This document shows positions 36,962-46,908 of a DNA stretch of 64,000 nt, in pieces (position 1 is the first letter of the stretch; the number at the start of each line of letters is the position of its first letter). The translations under genes were made by a program, and so were the position numbers. Below the pieces are notes generated by a model. It had not been told where the DNA came from and did no database searches. It saw nothing but the letters and a program-made list of their open reading frames with translations. Origin of the DNA: Epiperipatus broadwayi (Eukaryota; Onychophora; Udeonychophora; Euonychophora; Peripatidae); assembly GCA_028023455.1 (NCBI GenBank), contig JAQFVV010006275.1, positions 1,249,279 to 1,313,278 on the forward strand, in the 5' to 3' direction.

Positions 36962-37888
36962 TTATGTCCTCACAGTTATATGATGTAAATAAAGTATTTT
37001 TTAGGTTAAACCATGTATTATTTGTATTAATTCCCAATGTTTTGATTAAATAACATCTGCCATTGTCAAGGTCAAGATTTAAAAGCAAAACTATCAGATC
37101 TCAAGTAGTAACAAGATTGAATATGAAGTAAAGAATGAGATTGAGTGTGAAGTAAATTGTGTATTTAGAATACATGGATTAATAGAATATTTATTTTCTT
37201 TACTTTCATGATTAATTGATTCGAGTTTATATTAGAAGAAAGAGATAAAATAATTTGTTTCCACAATGCTGAAATACAGTGTGCATCATCAGCTTTATTT
37301 AAACCACTTGGTCCTTTTAGACTCCTTCATGGTTATCAAATCTTACTTTTTAAATTAGCAAGAGGTTTAGCATTATCAAAATAGGTTTGTGACCAATTTT
37401 TAAAAAATTTGAAGTAATAGGTGTATTTAACTGATTGAAAGCATTTTTATGTTGTCTTCAATCAGAAGTTAAATACATCAGCTTTTATTTCATATTTTTT
37501 AGAAATTGGTTACAAATTGATTTTAATAATGCTAAATTATTTTCTAATTTGGAAAAGTATGAATTGAGAACCATGAAGGAGTCAATTGAAATATTAAAAA
37601 GACTGAGTGATTTAAATAAATTTGATGAAACATAATGTATCCTTGCTTTATGGAGACCAGTTATTTTATGTCTTTCTTTTAATATAAACTTGAAAATCAA
37701 TTAATGGTGAAACTGAGGAAAATAAATATTTTGTTATTCTGTGTATTCTGAATATTCAACCACTTTATACTCAATTTCATTACTTTTGGAGATTTAATCT
37801 TGACAATGGCTGATGCTATTTTGTTGAAACATTGGGAATTAATACAAAATAATACATGGTTTGGTCCAAAAAATACTTTATTTATATA
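36962..37888. repeat. ~0.9-kb palindrome, Penelope-like 3' ends head to head
   Basis: The two halves are inverted copies centred near 37448. Outer arms: ACCATGTATTATTTGTATTA and AATTCCCAATGTTTTGATTA at 37012-37055 pair with 37815-37865. Middle arms: GACTCCTTCATGGTTATCAA at 37319 pairs with the block near 37565. Inner arms: GTATTTAACTGATTGAAAGC at 37423 pairs with CTTCAATCAGAAGTTAAATAC at 37456. Each outward end has an AATAAAGTATTTTTT-type terminus preceded by a hairpin ending TTGAAAC (right arm, 37799-37830). The right arm encodes FNNAKLFSNLEKYELRTMKESIEI (37510-37600), which resembles the tail of the GIY-YIG endonuclease of Penelope-like elements. Such elements often insert as inverted partial copies. 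Confidence 0.7.
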
Positions 37889-39227
37889 TATACTGTTAAC
37901 AGTCCAGGTTTTTCACTAGAAGAAGGGTATTGCATCTTACTACAGTTGAACCTAGGGTCTGCAGGTAGGGTACTGTGAATGATGCGATGAAGTACCTGAC
38001 TTATGATCATATCTGCCTCCAGTGAGCTAGCTCTAAGTTTAAACAAATTTAGATACAATTTGGGCTAGTTCATTCATACCTCATACCTCTTTCGAATTTC
38101 ATTATGCCACAGTATTCAAACTTAGGGAGAAATTTGCATTTGGTTCTTTTCAGGGATGAATTTACACTAGATAGCAACTACCACATTTCTTTACAGGTTC
38201 CAATTAATTTAAAGATTAATCCAAACATATTACTATATTATCATATAAGAATAAAATGTGTGTATTGGAGGGGGGGTATATATCTGTTTATAAGTTGATG
38301 ACTGAATGTATAAATGATTTTAATAAACTAGAAATCATTTTAATGAAAATCAAGTTAACATTTATTTAACAAGAAAACAAAAATTCAAATCCTTTAAACA
38401 TGGCAAAATAATACTTTTATTTTTTTAACTACAATCAATATAATACACACAACAAAAGATACCTACAACAATAGAAAAGGAAATGAATACTAAACACCAG
38501 AAACTAAATGGGGTATAAAAGCAAACCTAGTTCATTTCCATTGCCTTTTCTTATTTCTCAAATGATACAATAACTATACAAAGCAACTTTTAAAGATTGA
38601 ATGTTTGAATCCAAGAGAAGATGGATGACTTATTGAAACATTCTAGATTATCCATATAATCTTAATAGCAGAAAATTATAAGAAATTACAACCGACATTT
38701 AAACAGAGACGTTTAATAAATTTGTATGATTTAACAAAGAATGATTTTTTTAATTGAAATTTAAAAATAAAAACACTATTATTCAAACACAGAGAAAAGA
38801 GAAGTAAAATGTCACTAGCATATATATATATATAATGAAGTAACTAAATCACTAAATGCCAAATAGTAAATTAAGAAAAAGTAAATATCTATTATGAACT
38901 GCTAAGTTAATATTGCCAGAGTATCCTGGATTGCTACAGTCTTACCATAAAAGTGTGATGATTTAATCTACTTGCCTATATAATGCCTACAGAAACATCA
39001 AAAATACTAAAGTAAGTGTCTAAATGGATCCAGAAAAGAAGCAACTGCAGAAAATGGAAACAATATCATTTCAAGCATGTTGCCAAGAAATTTTAGTCGA
39101 TGATGAATGACCTATCGAGGAAGGATGTTGTGAAGAGAGATAGACTATATCCATAAGAGACATTATTGCTAAACTCATGGACAGTAACCAAAATGAACTA
39201 ATGAACATTTTGATTTATTATATATTA

Positions 39228-39298
39228 TTTTTTTATTATTTGTTTATAAAAATTCTAGCTTTATTTTTTTATTATTTGTTTATAAAAATTCTAGCTTA
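39228..39298 (+). repeat. 36-bp tandem duplication
   Basis: Two near-identical units, each containing ATTATTTGTTTATAAAAATT then CTAGCTT, lie side by side with a 36-bp period within the unmatched part of the left Gypsy-2 LTR. Confidence 0.75.
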
Positions 39299-39631
39299 GT
39301 TTATCTCCAGGTTTGGCAGTTTAAACAAGTCTAGAACTTAGAAGAGTCCATTATGCTTGAAAGCAATGAAATGAAGGGGGGGAATTTATAAAATTAGACA
39401 AATAAATTTATATTTTAAATAAAGTGTAGGTCAGCTTCCCCTCCATAGTGACTTGACATTTGATCATCATCATTGATATGAAATGAGGTAAGATTTTTTA
39501 TACTATTCCATATTAAGCTTATACACTACCACAGGACAGAGCTTGTGTTATTTTTTGTTAACTAATAATTGTTTGCCTTTATTTTTTTCAATATAAATGA
39601 CTAATCTTCTGGTGCAGATGCTTTTTCCTAT

Positions 39632-40457
39632 CAACTTTAGGAAATTGTACATAGAGGGGAGGTCACCAAAGAAGAAGGAACAGCAATAACTAGGATAGTA
39701 TGACAAGGCTATTATGGATATACTTGTACAATATTATAAATTAGCTAGCTTCACAGTCAATGAAAGATTTTTATATATTTTGCTTTGTAAATAATTAGTG
39801 CTATGCTATGTACTTCTACCATGGGTAAGGGTTGAAATAATGAAAATATTTAATTGCTTATATAGTGGAAATATATTCAACTTTAGGAAATTGTACATAG
39901 AGAAGGGTACCCAAAGAAGAAGGAACAGCAATAACTGGAATAGGATGACAAGGCTCTTATGGATATACTTGTACAATATTACATCACATGATCACTATTT
40001 TTTATGCTAGCACATTACTGTTATTAAAAAAGGCAAAACTCTCCATATAGTAATGCTATTCAGTGCCAACCAGAGTAATCAATGGATGCCAGAAGGGTTG
40101 TGCATAAAATCTCTATCTAGTGCCTACTCATCCAATATCCAAACTAGTTTCTAGCTTGTGGCCTTCATCAGTGAGGAGCTTTAGATCTAAGATCACTGCA
40201 CCTAGATATTAGGATCTAATGCATCCCTCCAGCAGTCATCTTTTATGTCTACTTAACTACAAAACTATGAGAATAAAATTGAAAACACATGCCTGTTTTG
40301 TACAATATTATAAATTAGCTAGTCAGCTTCACAGTAAGTTAAAGATTTTTTAAATATTTTGCTTTATAAATAATTAGTGCCATGCTATGTACTTCTACCA
40401 TGGGTAAGGGTTGGAATAGTAAAAACATTTAATTGCTTATATAGTAGAAATACATTC
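39632..40457. repeat. 246-bp tandem duplication inside the left LTR
   Basis: Unit 1 (39632-39877) and unit 2 (39878-40457) both start CAACTTTAGGAAATTGTACA and run through CTTCTACCATGGGTAAGGGT to TATATAGTRGAAATA. Unit 2 is longer only because a 316-bp element (39982-40297) plus a 13-bp target duplication lies inside it. The right LTR has one unit, so the duplication happened after the two LTRs formed. Confidence 0.85.
39982..40297 (-). mobile_element. Family Y retroposon, 316 bp, with 13-bp target duplication
   Basis: It is flanked by TTGTACAATATTA on both sides (39969-39981 and 40298-40310). The length of this duplication points to target-primed reverse transcription. Read on the minus strand it contains CTCACTGATGAAGGCCACAA then GCTAGAAACTAG (40147-40171), a hammerhead-like core, and ends AACAGTAATGTGCTAGCATA...GATCATGTGATG. 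The same sequence makes up both arms of the palindrome at 60.1-61.2 kb. No open frame is meaningful. Confidence 0.8.
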
Positions 40458-40610
40458 TTGACATGCATAATTTTATTTTTCCATGTTTAAAGGTGAATTT
40501 TTGTTTTCTTGTTAAATAAATGCTAACTTGATTTTCATTAAAATGATTTCTAGTTTATCAAAATCATATATACATTCAGTCATCAACTTATAACCAGATA
40601 TATATATATG

Positions 40611-40845
40611 TAAAACAAACACAGATGTGTGATAAAGATACTAATGTAAAATTTAAATACGTTAAAATAAATACACACATTAATTCCAAAATATAACTCA
40701 AACAACAAACTATGATATATAGATAAATATCAACAAATTATAAATTATCCGAACATTTTCGAAGGTTTACCCTTCATTATCAAGGACAACACAATTTTCA
40801 AACAGTATACTAATATGCAAATGTATAAAATATATATATACAAGT
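40611..40845 (-). repeat. Hairpin-bearing repeat next to the RTE insertion
   Basis: This stretch is absent from the right LTR. On the minus strand it reads CTTGATAATGAAGGGTAAAC then CTTCGAAAATGTTCGG (about 40763-40800), a short stem-loop (GAAGG/CCTTC) between a TGA-n-GA-like box and GAAA. The boundaries are uncertain. It resembles the ends of the palindromes at 37 kb and 61 kb in design but not in detailed sequence. Confidence 0.4.
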
Positions 40846-40856
40846 ATGTATTAGAA

Positions 40857-41537
40857 AAAGTAGGACTTAAGATAAATGTTAAAAAGACTAAAGTAATGTT
40901 TAATCGATTTGCTCAAAATATGAAAATAAAGATTGATTATGAAGAATTAGAAGTTAACAGTTACAAATACCTTGGTCAGATTATTAATACAGATGGAAAC
41001 ATAATGGAGGAAATTAATCATAGAATTAAACTTGGTTGGAGTGCTTTTGGTAGAAATAACTTGATACTAAAAGGAAATATGCCTATGGGTTTGAAAAGGA
41101 TGGTTTTTAACAAATGTGTTTTACCAGTTCTTACTTATGGATCTGAGACTTGGACACTTAATAGAAGAGCAATACAGAGACTTCAGACCACTCAAAGGAG
41201 TATGGAGAGATGTATGTTGGGAGTAACAAGAAGAGATCGGAAATGCAATATATGGATAAGACAACAAACAGGTGTTACTGACCTTATTGAAAAAATTAAA
41301 AGATTGAAGTGGAGTTGGGCTGGACATATTGCTAGAAGAGATGATAATAGATGGACAATTGAAATTTTAAACTGGATTCCAAGAGATTGTAAAAGACCCA
41401 GAAAGGGGCCACATGTGAGATGGATGGATGAAATAAGAAAATGTGCAGGGGTGTTGTGGAGAAGAGAAGCTAAAGATCGGAGAAGATGGATTAAACTTGG
41501 AGAGACCTTCATCCTGCAGTGGATTGATAATGGTTGA
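40857..41537 (+). pseudogene. RTE reverse transcriptase C-terminal part, frame open, 5' end missing
   Basis: The frame codes for the last ~225 residues of an RTE endonuclease-reverse transcriptase. It begins inside the palm/thumb boundary (VGLKINVKKTKVMFN), then YLGQIINTDG, the INHRIKLGWSAFGRNN segment, VLPVLTYGSETWTL, MERCMLGVTRRD, HIARRDDNRWT and RDCKRPRKGPHVRWMDEI, and stops after LQWIDNG. All are RTE-clade hallmarks. The catalytic box and endonuclease are absent through 5' truncation, so the copy was dead on arrival although no stop has accumulated. The upstream ATG at 40815 lies in host sequence and is not the true start. Confidence 0.9.
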
Positions 41538-41545
41538 TGATGATG
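40857..41545 (+). mobile_element. RTE-type LINE, copy 2, 5'-truncated, with target duplication
   Basis: The fragment ends TTGATAATGGTTGATGATG and is flanked by ATGTATTAGAA on both sides (40846-40856 and 41546-41556). The first few bases of the duplication overlap the ATG-rich tail. It interrupts the left LTR of Gypsy-2, so it is younger than that LTR. Compared with the copy at 27.8-32.5 kb, it keeps an open frame throughout. Confidence 0.92.
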
Positions 41546-42489
41546 ATGTATTAGAATTCTACTTTTATCTTCCATACTTGTTTGCCTAGTGATTGGCTTG
41601 ACATTAAGTCAGCACTATGTTTAATAAGTCTAAGTCTTTGTTTGTGATATTCAACAAATTAATGAATAACTCATTGTTGGTCTATATATGTAGGAATGAT
41701 TTTTAACTGGGTTTTTATTTCTCATTAAATAAGGAAAATTAGTTTATTATGACATTTGTTTAATTTAGTATTTAATAAAGCAAACAATCACATATATGTA
41801 TGTTTATACAAAAAATGATAGTGCATATTCAACTATCTGTTAGTTAGGCTTATGTTTTAACTGGTGTGTGGATAAATAAAAGCTGGTTTCAATAAGATTG
41901 TAAGCTACCCTTACAACTCCTGACTTTTACAGGGTTAAAATTTTATGATATAATCAAAATTTTAATGCTTAAGTGATGTATGTATTAATTTAGCATTGGA
42001 TTGTCTGTTTTTTTGTTTGTTTAAAGAGGGGTTATAAAACCTCATTTTATCTTCTGATATTTCCTTTAGTATATCTAAGTTCCTTTATAATTTCCTATTT
42101 CATTAACTACCTTACATTAAAGTGAGATTTATACATGGATCTCCCTCTTTTTATGATGGTTATATGGTTCAAACTCAAACAGTAATGTGTCTCTATTGCA
42201 GATGGCACATAGTTGAACTCATTAACCTTCATCCTGTTCATTTTGGGGACTTGCTGGATTTTTAAGGATTAAATATAATATTGGAATTCTGTATGGATCA
42301 ATTCCTACATCTCATTAGGCTCCAAAGTATTCCAAATAGTTGCTTTTGCACTTATCTGGGTATACTCTCATCACAAATTACTGACCTTATTTTTTTGATG
42401 TCATCTCCTTTTCTTTCTAGTTTTAGCTAAAGCAATTACCTATCTTTTAGTATGTCAGTTATGTGGTCACTCTGACTGACCAAAATATG

Positions 42490-43420
42490 GCTTCAAAATG
42501 TGGGCATTATATGTACTCCCCTTCTACATCTATCCGAAACACATTTGGACCTGATTGCTTTACAATAGTGAATGATCCTTCATATGTTTGATAAAATTTT
42601 GGCTTTTTTTTTCCAGTGGTTTATTCAGATAGGGTGTCTTGATAAAGTCTTTATCTCCTATCTTAAAGTTGTGTGAACTTTTTAGTCTTGTTCCTTTGTA
42701 CAGCCTTATTTGTTAGCTGTCTATACACTTTTTGTATATTACTCTCCATGTCACTTTGAGTATGTTTAACCATGGGTTGGTATTTAATGAATAATATTAT
42801 AGGTTGATTGAAGTGTAGTCTAATAGGTGTGAATCCAGTAGAATCATTTATGCTTCACATGCTGCATTTTCTTTATCCACCCTTTATGATCATCCTCTAG
42901 CTAAGGCCTAAAATATCTGAGCTCCTGCATGACACATTCATAAGGGTTTGATCATGGATTCCTAATGGACATGAGCACTTGTCTTATTTGAGATTTCTCC
43001 ACTCAATTTTCCATTCCTTGAATAGAAAAGGCATTCCATGGTCTGATAATATGGTTTTGGACATTCCTATTATAAATTGAAGGATATCTAATACCTTGAT
43101 TATATGTCTGGCATTAGCTTGGTATATTGGGTAAGCAGAAATATATTTAGAAAAGAGATCATAAGTGACCAATAGATATTTCTGTTTATTAAATGGGGGC
43201 AGTGTCCCATAATTGATCACTAGGATCTCATTTGGTCTCTTAGGTATGATGGATTTTAGCATATTACTGTAATTTTGGTTCACTGGTTTGATTTATAAGC
43301 ATAGTGTACAATATCAAAGTGACCTCAAGAAATAATAGACAATCTCAAAGTGATCTCAAGAAATAGTAGACAATGTCAAAGTGATCTCAAGAAATCTTTA
43401 TACATTCTTGCCAGTAGAAT
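42490..43420 (-). pseudogene. Gypsy-2 integrase remnant and following pol C-terminus
   Basis: Integrase inserts the DNA copy. The minus-strand frame 43283-42984 contains YLLVTYDLFSKYISAYPI (first catalytic Asp), then ILSDHGMPFLFKEW (second catalytic Asp). These correspond to VVIDxFSRW and SDxGxxF. Downstream, broken frames at about 42850-42490 give STGFTPIRLHFNQP, NKTKKFTQL and GSFTIVKQSGPNVFRID, matching the region after the integrase core (x-TGxxP..., then a chromo-like/GPY end with GPxxI). Many stops are present. Confidence 0.82.
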
Positions 43421-43739
43421 CAATTTTTTAAGGTATGTTCTGTTTTATGGGCACCATAATGTCTGTACAAACAATGGATATACTTTATAAGTGAGGTACA
43501 CAATGTTTTAGGTACTACTACCCTCCACTCATCTGTATTTATATTAACTATGTAGTAAAATATTTTCCACTAGCTTATAAGGATTAAGATCCTTTGACAC
43601 TTTTAAAACTTTTTTCTCTCTTTTAAAACTTTCATGATTGTGTTTAAAATGGGGTAGATTTTCCAAATCATTTTATACATTACTACCAGTCATTAAATTG
43701 ACATTTGTAATGTAGGCCTTATTTACCAATAAATGTTTC

Positions 43740-44110
43740 TGTTCTGACTTACATTGGTTTTGACTCAGCATATCAGCCACAACATTCTTGGATACCTCAC
43801 ACTATTGCACTGTGTAATTAAATTCTTGTAACAGCAGCCTCCATCTGACTAGATAACTATTGGTCAGGTAGCTGTGATTTAGGAATTCAAGGCTTTTGTG
43901 GTCTGAGATCACTATCACCTCTGATCCAAGAAGCATCTATCAAATATTATTGCTAGTGCTTTCTTTTTGGTAACTGTGTAATTTATTTCTGGACGATTCA
44001 GGAGCTGGCTGATAAAATAGAGGATTCCAGACTTGTCATTCTTGTGGATCTGGGATAGTGTTACCCCTAATCCGTAACCACTACTGTCTGTTTGGACCAT
44101 GAATGGTTTA
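43740..44110 (-). pseudogene. Gypsy-2 RNase H remnant
   Basis: The minus-strand frame 44100-43915 reads MVQTDSSGYGLGVTLSQ (catalytic Asp of RNase H), then GILYFISQLLNRPEINYTVT and KKKALAI. These are the Gypsy RNase H signature (TDASGxGxGAVLSQ, SRxLxxxExNYxxxEKExLAI). The next frame carries SDHKSLEFLNHSYLTNS, the LTDHxxLxxL block. RNase H removes the RNA strand during reverse transcription. The upstream reverse transcriptase is too decayed to delimit, apart from a weak match around 44100-44160. Confidence 0.85.
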
Positions 44111-44506
44111 TTAAAATCAGGAAGGTGTTAGTTTTGTTTCTTTTAGGCAACCAGGAATATGGGCAATTTCACTGTAGTGATTTCCCCTTCCAATGGCTGG
44201 TATCATTGTTTTTCCTCTTTTTATAAAATATGGTGTTGACGGTCACCTCTTCTTCTTTTCTGTTTCTCTGGTAGATATATTAGTATTTTTCATGTATATG
44301 CTATTTAATAATTCAGCCACTTGCTTGATTCTTTAAGCACTCATATATAACTGTTCTATTTTGAATGGCAAAATAAATTCTCCATATTGATCATGTTATG
44401 GTTCTTTTTTTTTTCATACTACTTATGTCACCTTTTACTCTGCTCAGGTTGCTTTCCAATTTTGCTTCCAACTTTTGGCATATCTCTTCTTTCATACTGA
44501 TTATCC

Positions 44507-46047
44507 GGTTGTTTTACAATAGTGTGTTGAAACCGCTGGAGGGCGGGCTCGGTTTGTAAACAAAGATAAATATAATGTTGCCAGGGCCGAGTTTCTTTTT
44601 TTTTTTTTTTTTGGTTGGCTTTGGTTTTTTGATTTTTTTTTTGTTTATCACATTTATAAAAGTAATATCAAATCAAATTTTTTGTTTAAACACGACCAAA
44701 ACAAAAATAAACAAATGCATAAACAAAAAAATTACAAATAAATGAATTTACAAAAAAAAAGTACATTTTTTTGGCTTTTGATTCTTTTTTTTTATTATTT
44801 ATATTTTCAAAGGGGACGGGGGTTTTTTTTTTTTTTTACCGTCTACGTATTTTTTTGTTGTTTTTTTTTTTTTTGGTTGTTGTTGTTTATCACATTTAAA
44901 ATAAAAGTACAGCAGCTATCAAATCTATTTTGGCTACCCCAAACAACAAAAAAAAAAAAAAAACCGAAACTAAAAAAAAACGGATTGATTAAAACCAGTG
45001 ATTTTTAAAAAGTAGTTAACCGATTTTTTGTTTGTTTTGATTTAATTCTCATTAAACCCTTTTCTATTTTCGGTTCGGTATTGTACGACAAACAAAAAAT
45101 CAGCCGTTTCAACTACTTCTTCTTTCTTTTTTTTGGTTTGTTTTGTTTTTATTTTGATAAATAAATCTATTGTCCGTTTAATGGTAACATTTACAAGCCA
45201 AAGTCCAACTTTGGGAGAGGGGGGGAGGGAAGGGTGTTTGCAATTGCTAACAGAACAGAATGCCAACAACTCGAAGATTGACCAATTTTTGACGGTAATT
45301 CCCCCTCAAAAAACATCAATCTATACGGCAATTAAAAGAAACTTTTTGGGCTCTTCAAGCAAAAAAAAACTAAAAAAAAAAACACAGCAGGCATGCAGCT
45401 TCAAGGTGTTTTGTTTGATAAACCACCGCCGGTTCCAGCAGTCAGAGAAGAATCCTTGTTGTTTCTTTGACATTCGGCAAAACAAGTTGTCCTATTTTTT
45501 GCAGCTATTCGATTAATCAGCTCACAGTTGTTGTTGCACGAAACATGACTTAGAGCCTGATTTGATGGGAAGCGCGCTTTGAACTACACTTGGCCCATTT
45601 TTTCAGCAGGAAATGGGGGCTAGGGAAGCATGAGACTCTGCTGATAATTGTTAGTAGACCTTCCTAAAAGATGTGAGATAGAGGAGGAGATGGTCTTAAT
45701 GAATATTAAAATAGTTTCGACAATCGTAATTCCAGCCACCCTCAGACAATACTGTAAACAAAAGTGAAATATGATCGCTAGTCTGAAATGCTTAGCCCGA
45801 ATCTGAGCCGTAAGCTGACACGATAGCTTCTGCGGCAAGATTGACTAAATGTTCATGTTTCTGTGCATTGGCATAGAAATAAACAGTCTGCCGGTGCCCT
45901 CCCCCATATCAACGGACTATTTCTAGGCTTGTGCGTTAGAAATAGAACGTTCGATAGCGGCGGAGGCGGCCACCTAAACGGCATATTTCTGTGCGGTAGC
46001 ATAGAAATAATGGCCTCCAGTGGTTTCAACACGCTATTGTAAAACAC
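44507..46047. mobile_element. 1.54-kb DNA transposon inside Gypsy-2, 8-bp target duplication
   Basis: The 8-bp repeat GATTATCC flanks it (44499-44506 and 46048-46055). The terminal inverted repeats read GGTTGTTTTACAATAGTGTG on the left and, inward from the right, GTGTTTTACAATAGCGTG, both continuing TTGAAACC(G/A)CTGGAGG. The interior has long T and A runs and GTTTGTTTT-rich sequence with unusually high GC patches at both ends (GGAGGGCGGGCTCGG, GGCGGAGGCGGCC). No transposase is recognisable, so it is non-autonomous. The duplication length fits hAT-like or other 8-bp superfamilies. The terminal bases do not match the hAT CAG start, so the superfamily is unresolved. Confidence 0.85.
45850..46030 (+). 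repeat. Sub-terminal repeats in the 1.54-kb element
   Basis: TTTCTGTGCATTGGCATAGA near 45858 recurs as TTTCTGTGCGGTAGCATAGA near 45987, and TATTTCTAGGCTTGTGCGTT near 45919 is a related variant. Repeated motifs close to a transposon end are often transposase-binding sites. Function is inferred only from position. Confidence 0.55.
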
Positions 46048-46055
46048 GATTATCC

Positions 46056-46290
46056 TATGGTCCAATTTTGCCTCCATACTATTCGTGTCATCTCTTAAAT
46101 TGATTAATTTCATCTCCATACCACTCATGGTCATTTGAACCATTTGTCATGTTATTTCCTGTAGTCTCTGCTACTTTGCTTTCAAATACTTGGATCATTT
46201 CATCATCAAGTTGCTCCTTGAGTTGAGGTAGCACTTGATCTCCATCATGTGCCTTAGGAGGATGATCAATCTCAATCATAGATCCCCCAG
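46056..46290 (-). pseudogene. Gypsy-2 upstream coding fragment (gag region?)
   Basis: The minus-strand frame at 46279-46088 (IEIDHPPKAHDGDQVLPQLK...DDEMIQVFESKVAE) continues across the DNA-element insertion into sequence beyond 44506 with coiled-coil-like composition (EEICQKLEAKLESNLSRVKGD). Its place upstream of RNase H on the same strand suggests a gag-type or leader protein. There is no recognisable capsid motif or zinc knuckle, so the assignment rests on position. Confidence 0.4.
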
Positions 46291-46908
46291 GTATTTATAT
46301 CAATGAAGACCCCCACTACTACTAGTATCATCTTCTACTTTACTATCATTGGTACATTGTGATTTCTTCGAACATTTTATATTTATGCTCAATATATGTT
46401 TTCTGCTTCTGGTTATCATAAAAAAAATTTATAGTTAAGTATAAAAGTTATTTATTTCTTTACAAATACAAATAAATATATGTCATAGGACCTTCTGCTA
46501 CTTGTTGCCATTCAGCACATATGTTTAACTTCTCTCTGTATTTTTTTGCTTGTGTATATGTTGTTTTTAAATGCCTAGTTTTTTAGCCTGTCCTTTTATT
46601 CGCCTAACTAACTTATTTTAAATTTAGTTTATTAGTGAATTATTTATTTATGGTCTCAATTTATCATTTCATTGTCATCAATTAACTAATATTCAAGGTT
46701 TTATATGAAGTTTTCCTTTTTTTAATAGTTGCTTGGAAATGGTTTAAATTCACGAGTCTCATCCTTTTATGGTTGGATCTATGAGTTGGTTGCTACTCAG
46801 GTGGATCTGTCAGAGTTTGTTTACCATGGAAAAGTGGGCAAAAGAATGAGTTCACAAAATTTTTTTTTTAATTTACCAATCCAATAGCTGAACCTCCTTA
46901 GAAACTAA

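Larger units (their letters stand above)
37894..41915 (-). repeat. Gypsy-2 left (3') LTR, rearranged
   Basis: Segments match the right LTR in this order: 37894-38412 direct, 38413-40610 inverted, and 41575-41915 direct. A ~100-130-bp piece around 38290-38412 is present again in inverted form at 40465-40610, flanking the inverted centre. About 490 bp at 38840-39325 has no counterpart in the right LTR. The inverted centre also contains a 246-bp tandem duplication and a SINE-like insertion. The direct outer segments prove the original orientation. Confidence 0.8.

Noticed and set aside
44742-45516. Open frames of 88 and 127 codons inside the 1.54-kb DNA element
   Set aside because: Composition is driven by T and A runs. 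There is no transposase motif (DDE, RNase H-like or zinc finger), and the frames do not match any family I know.
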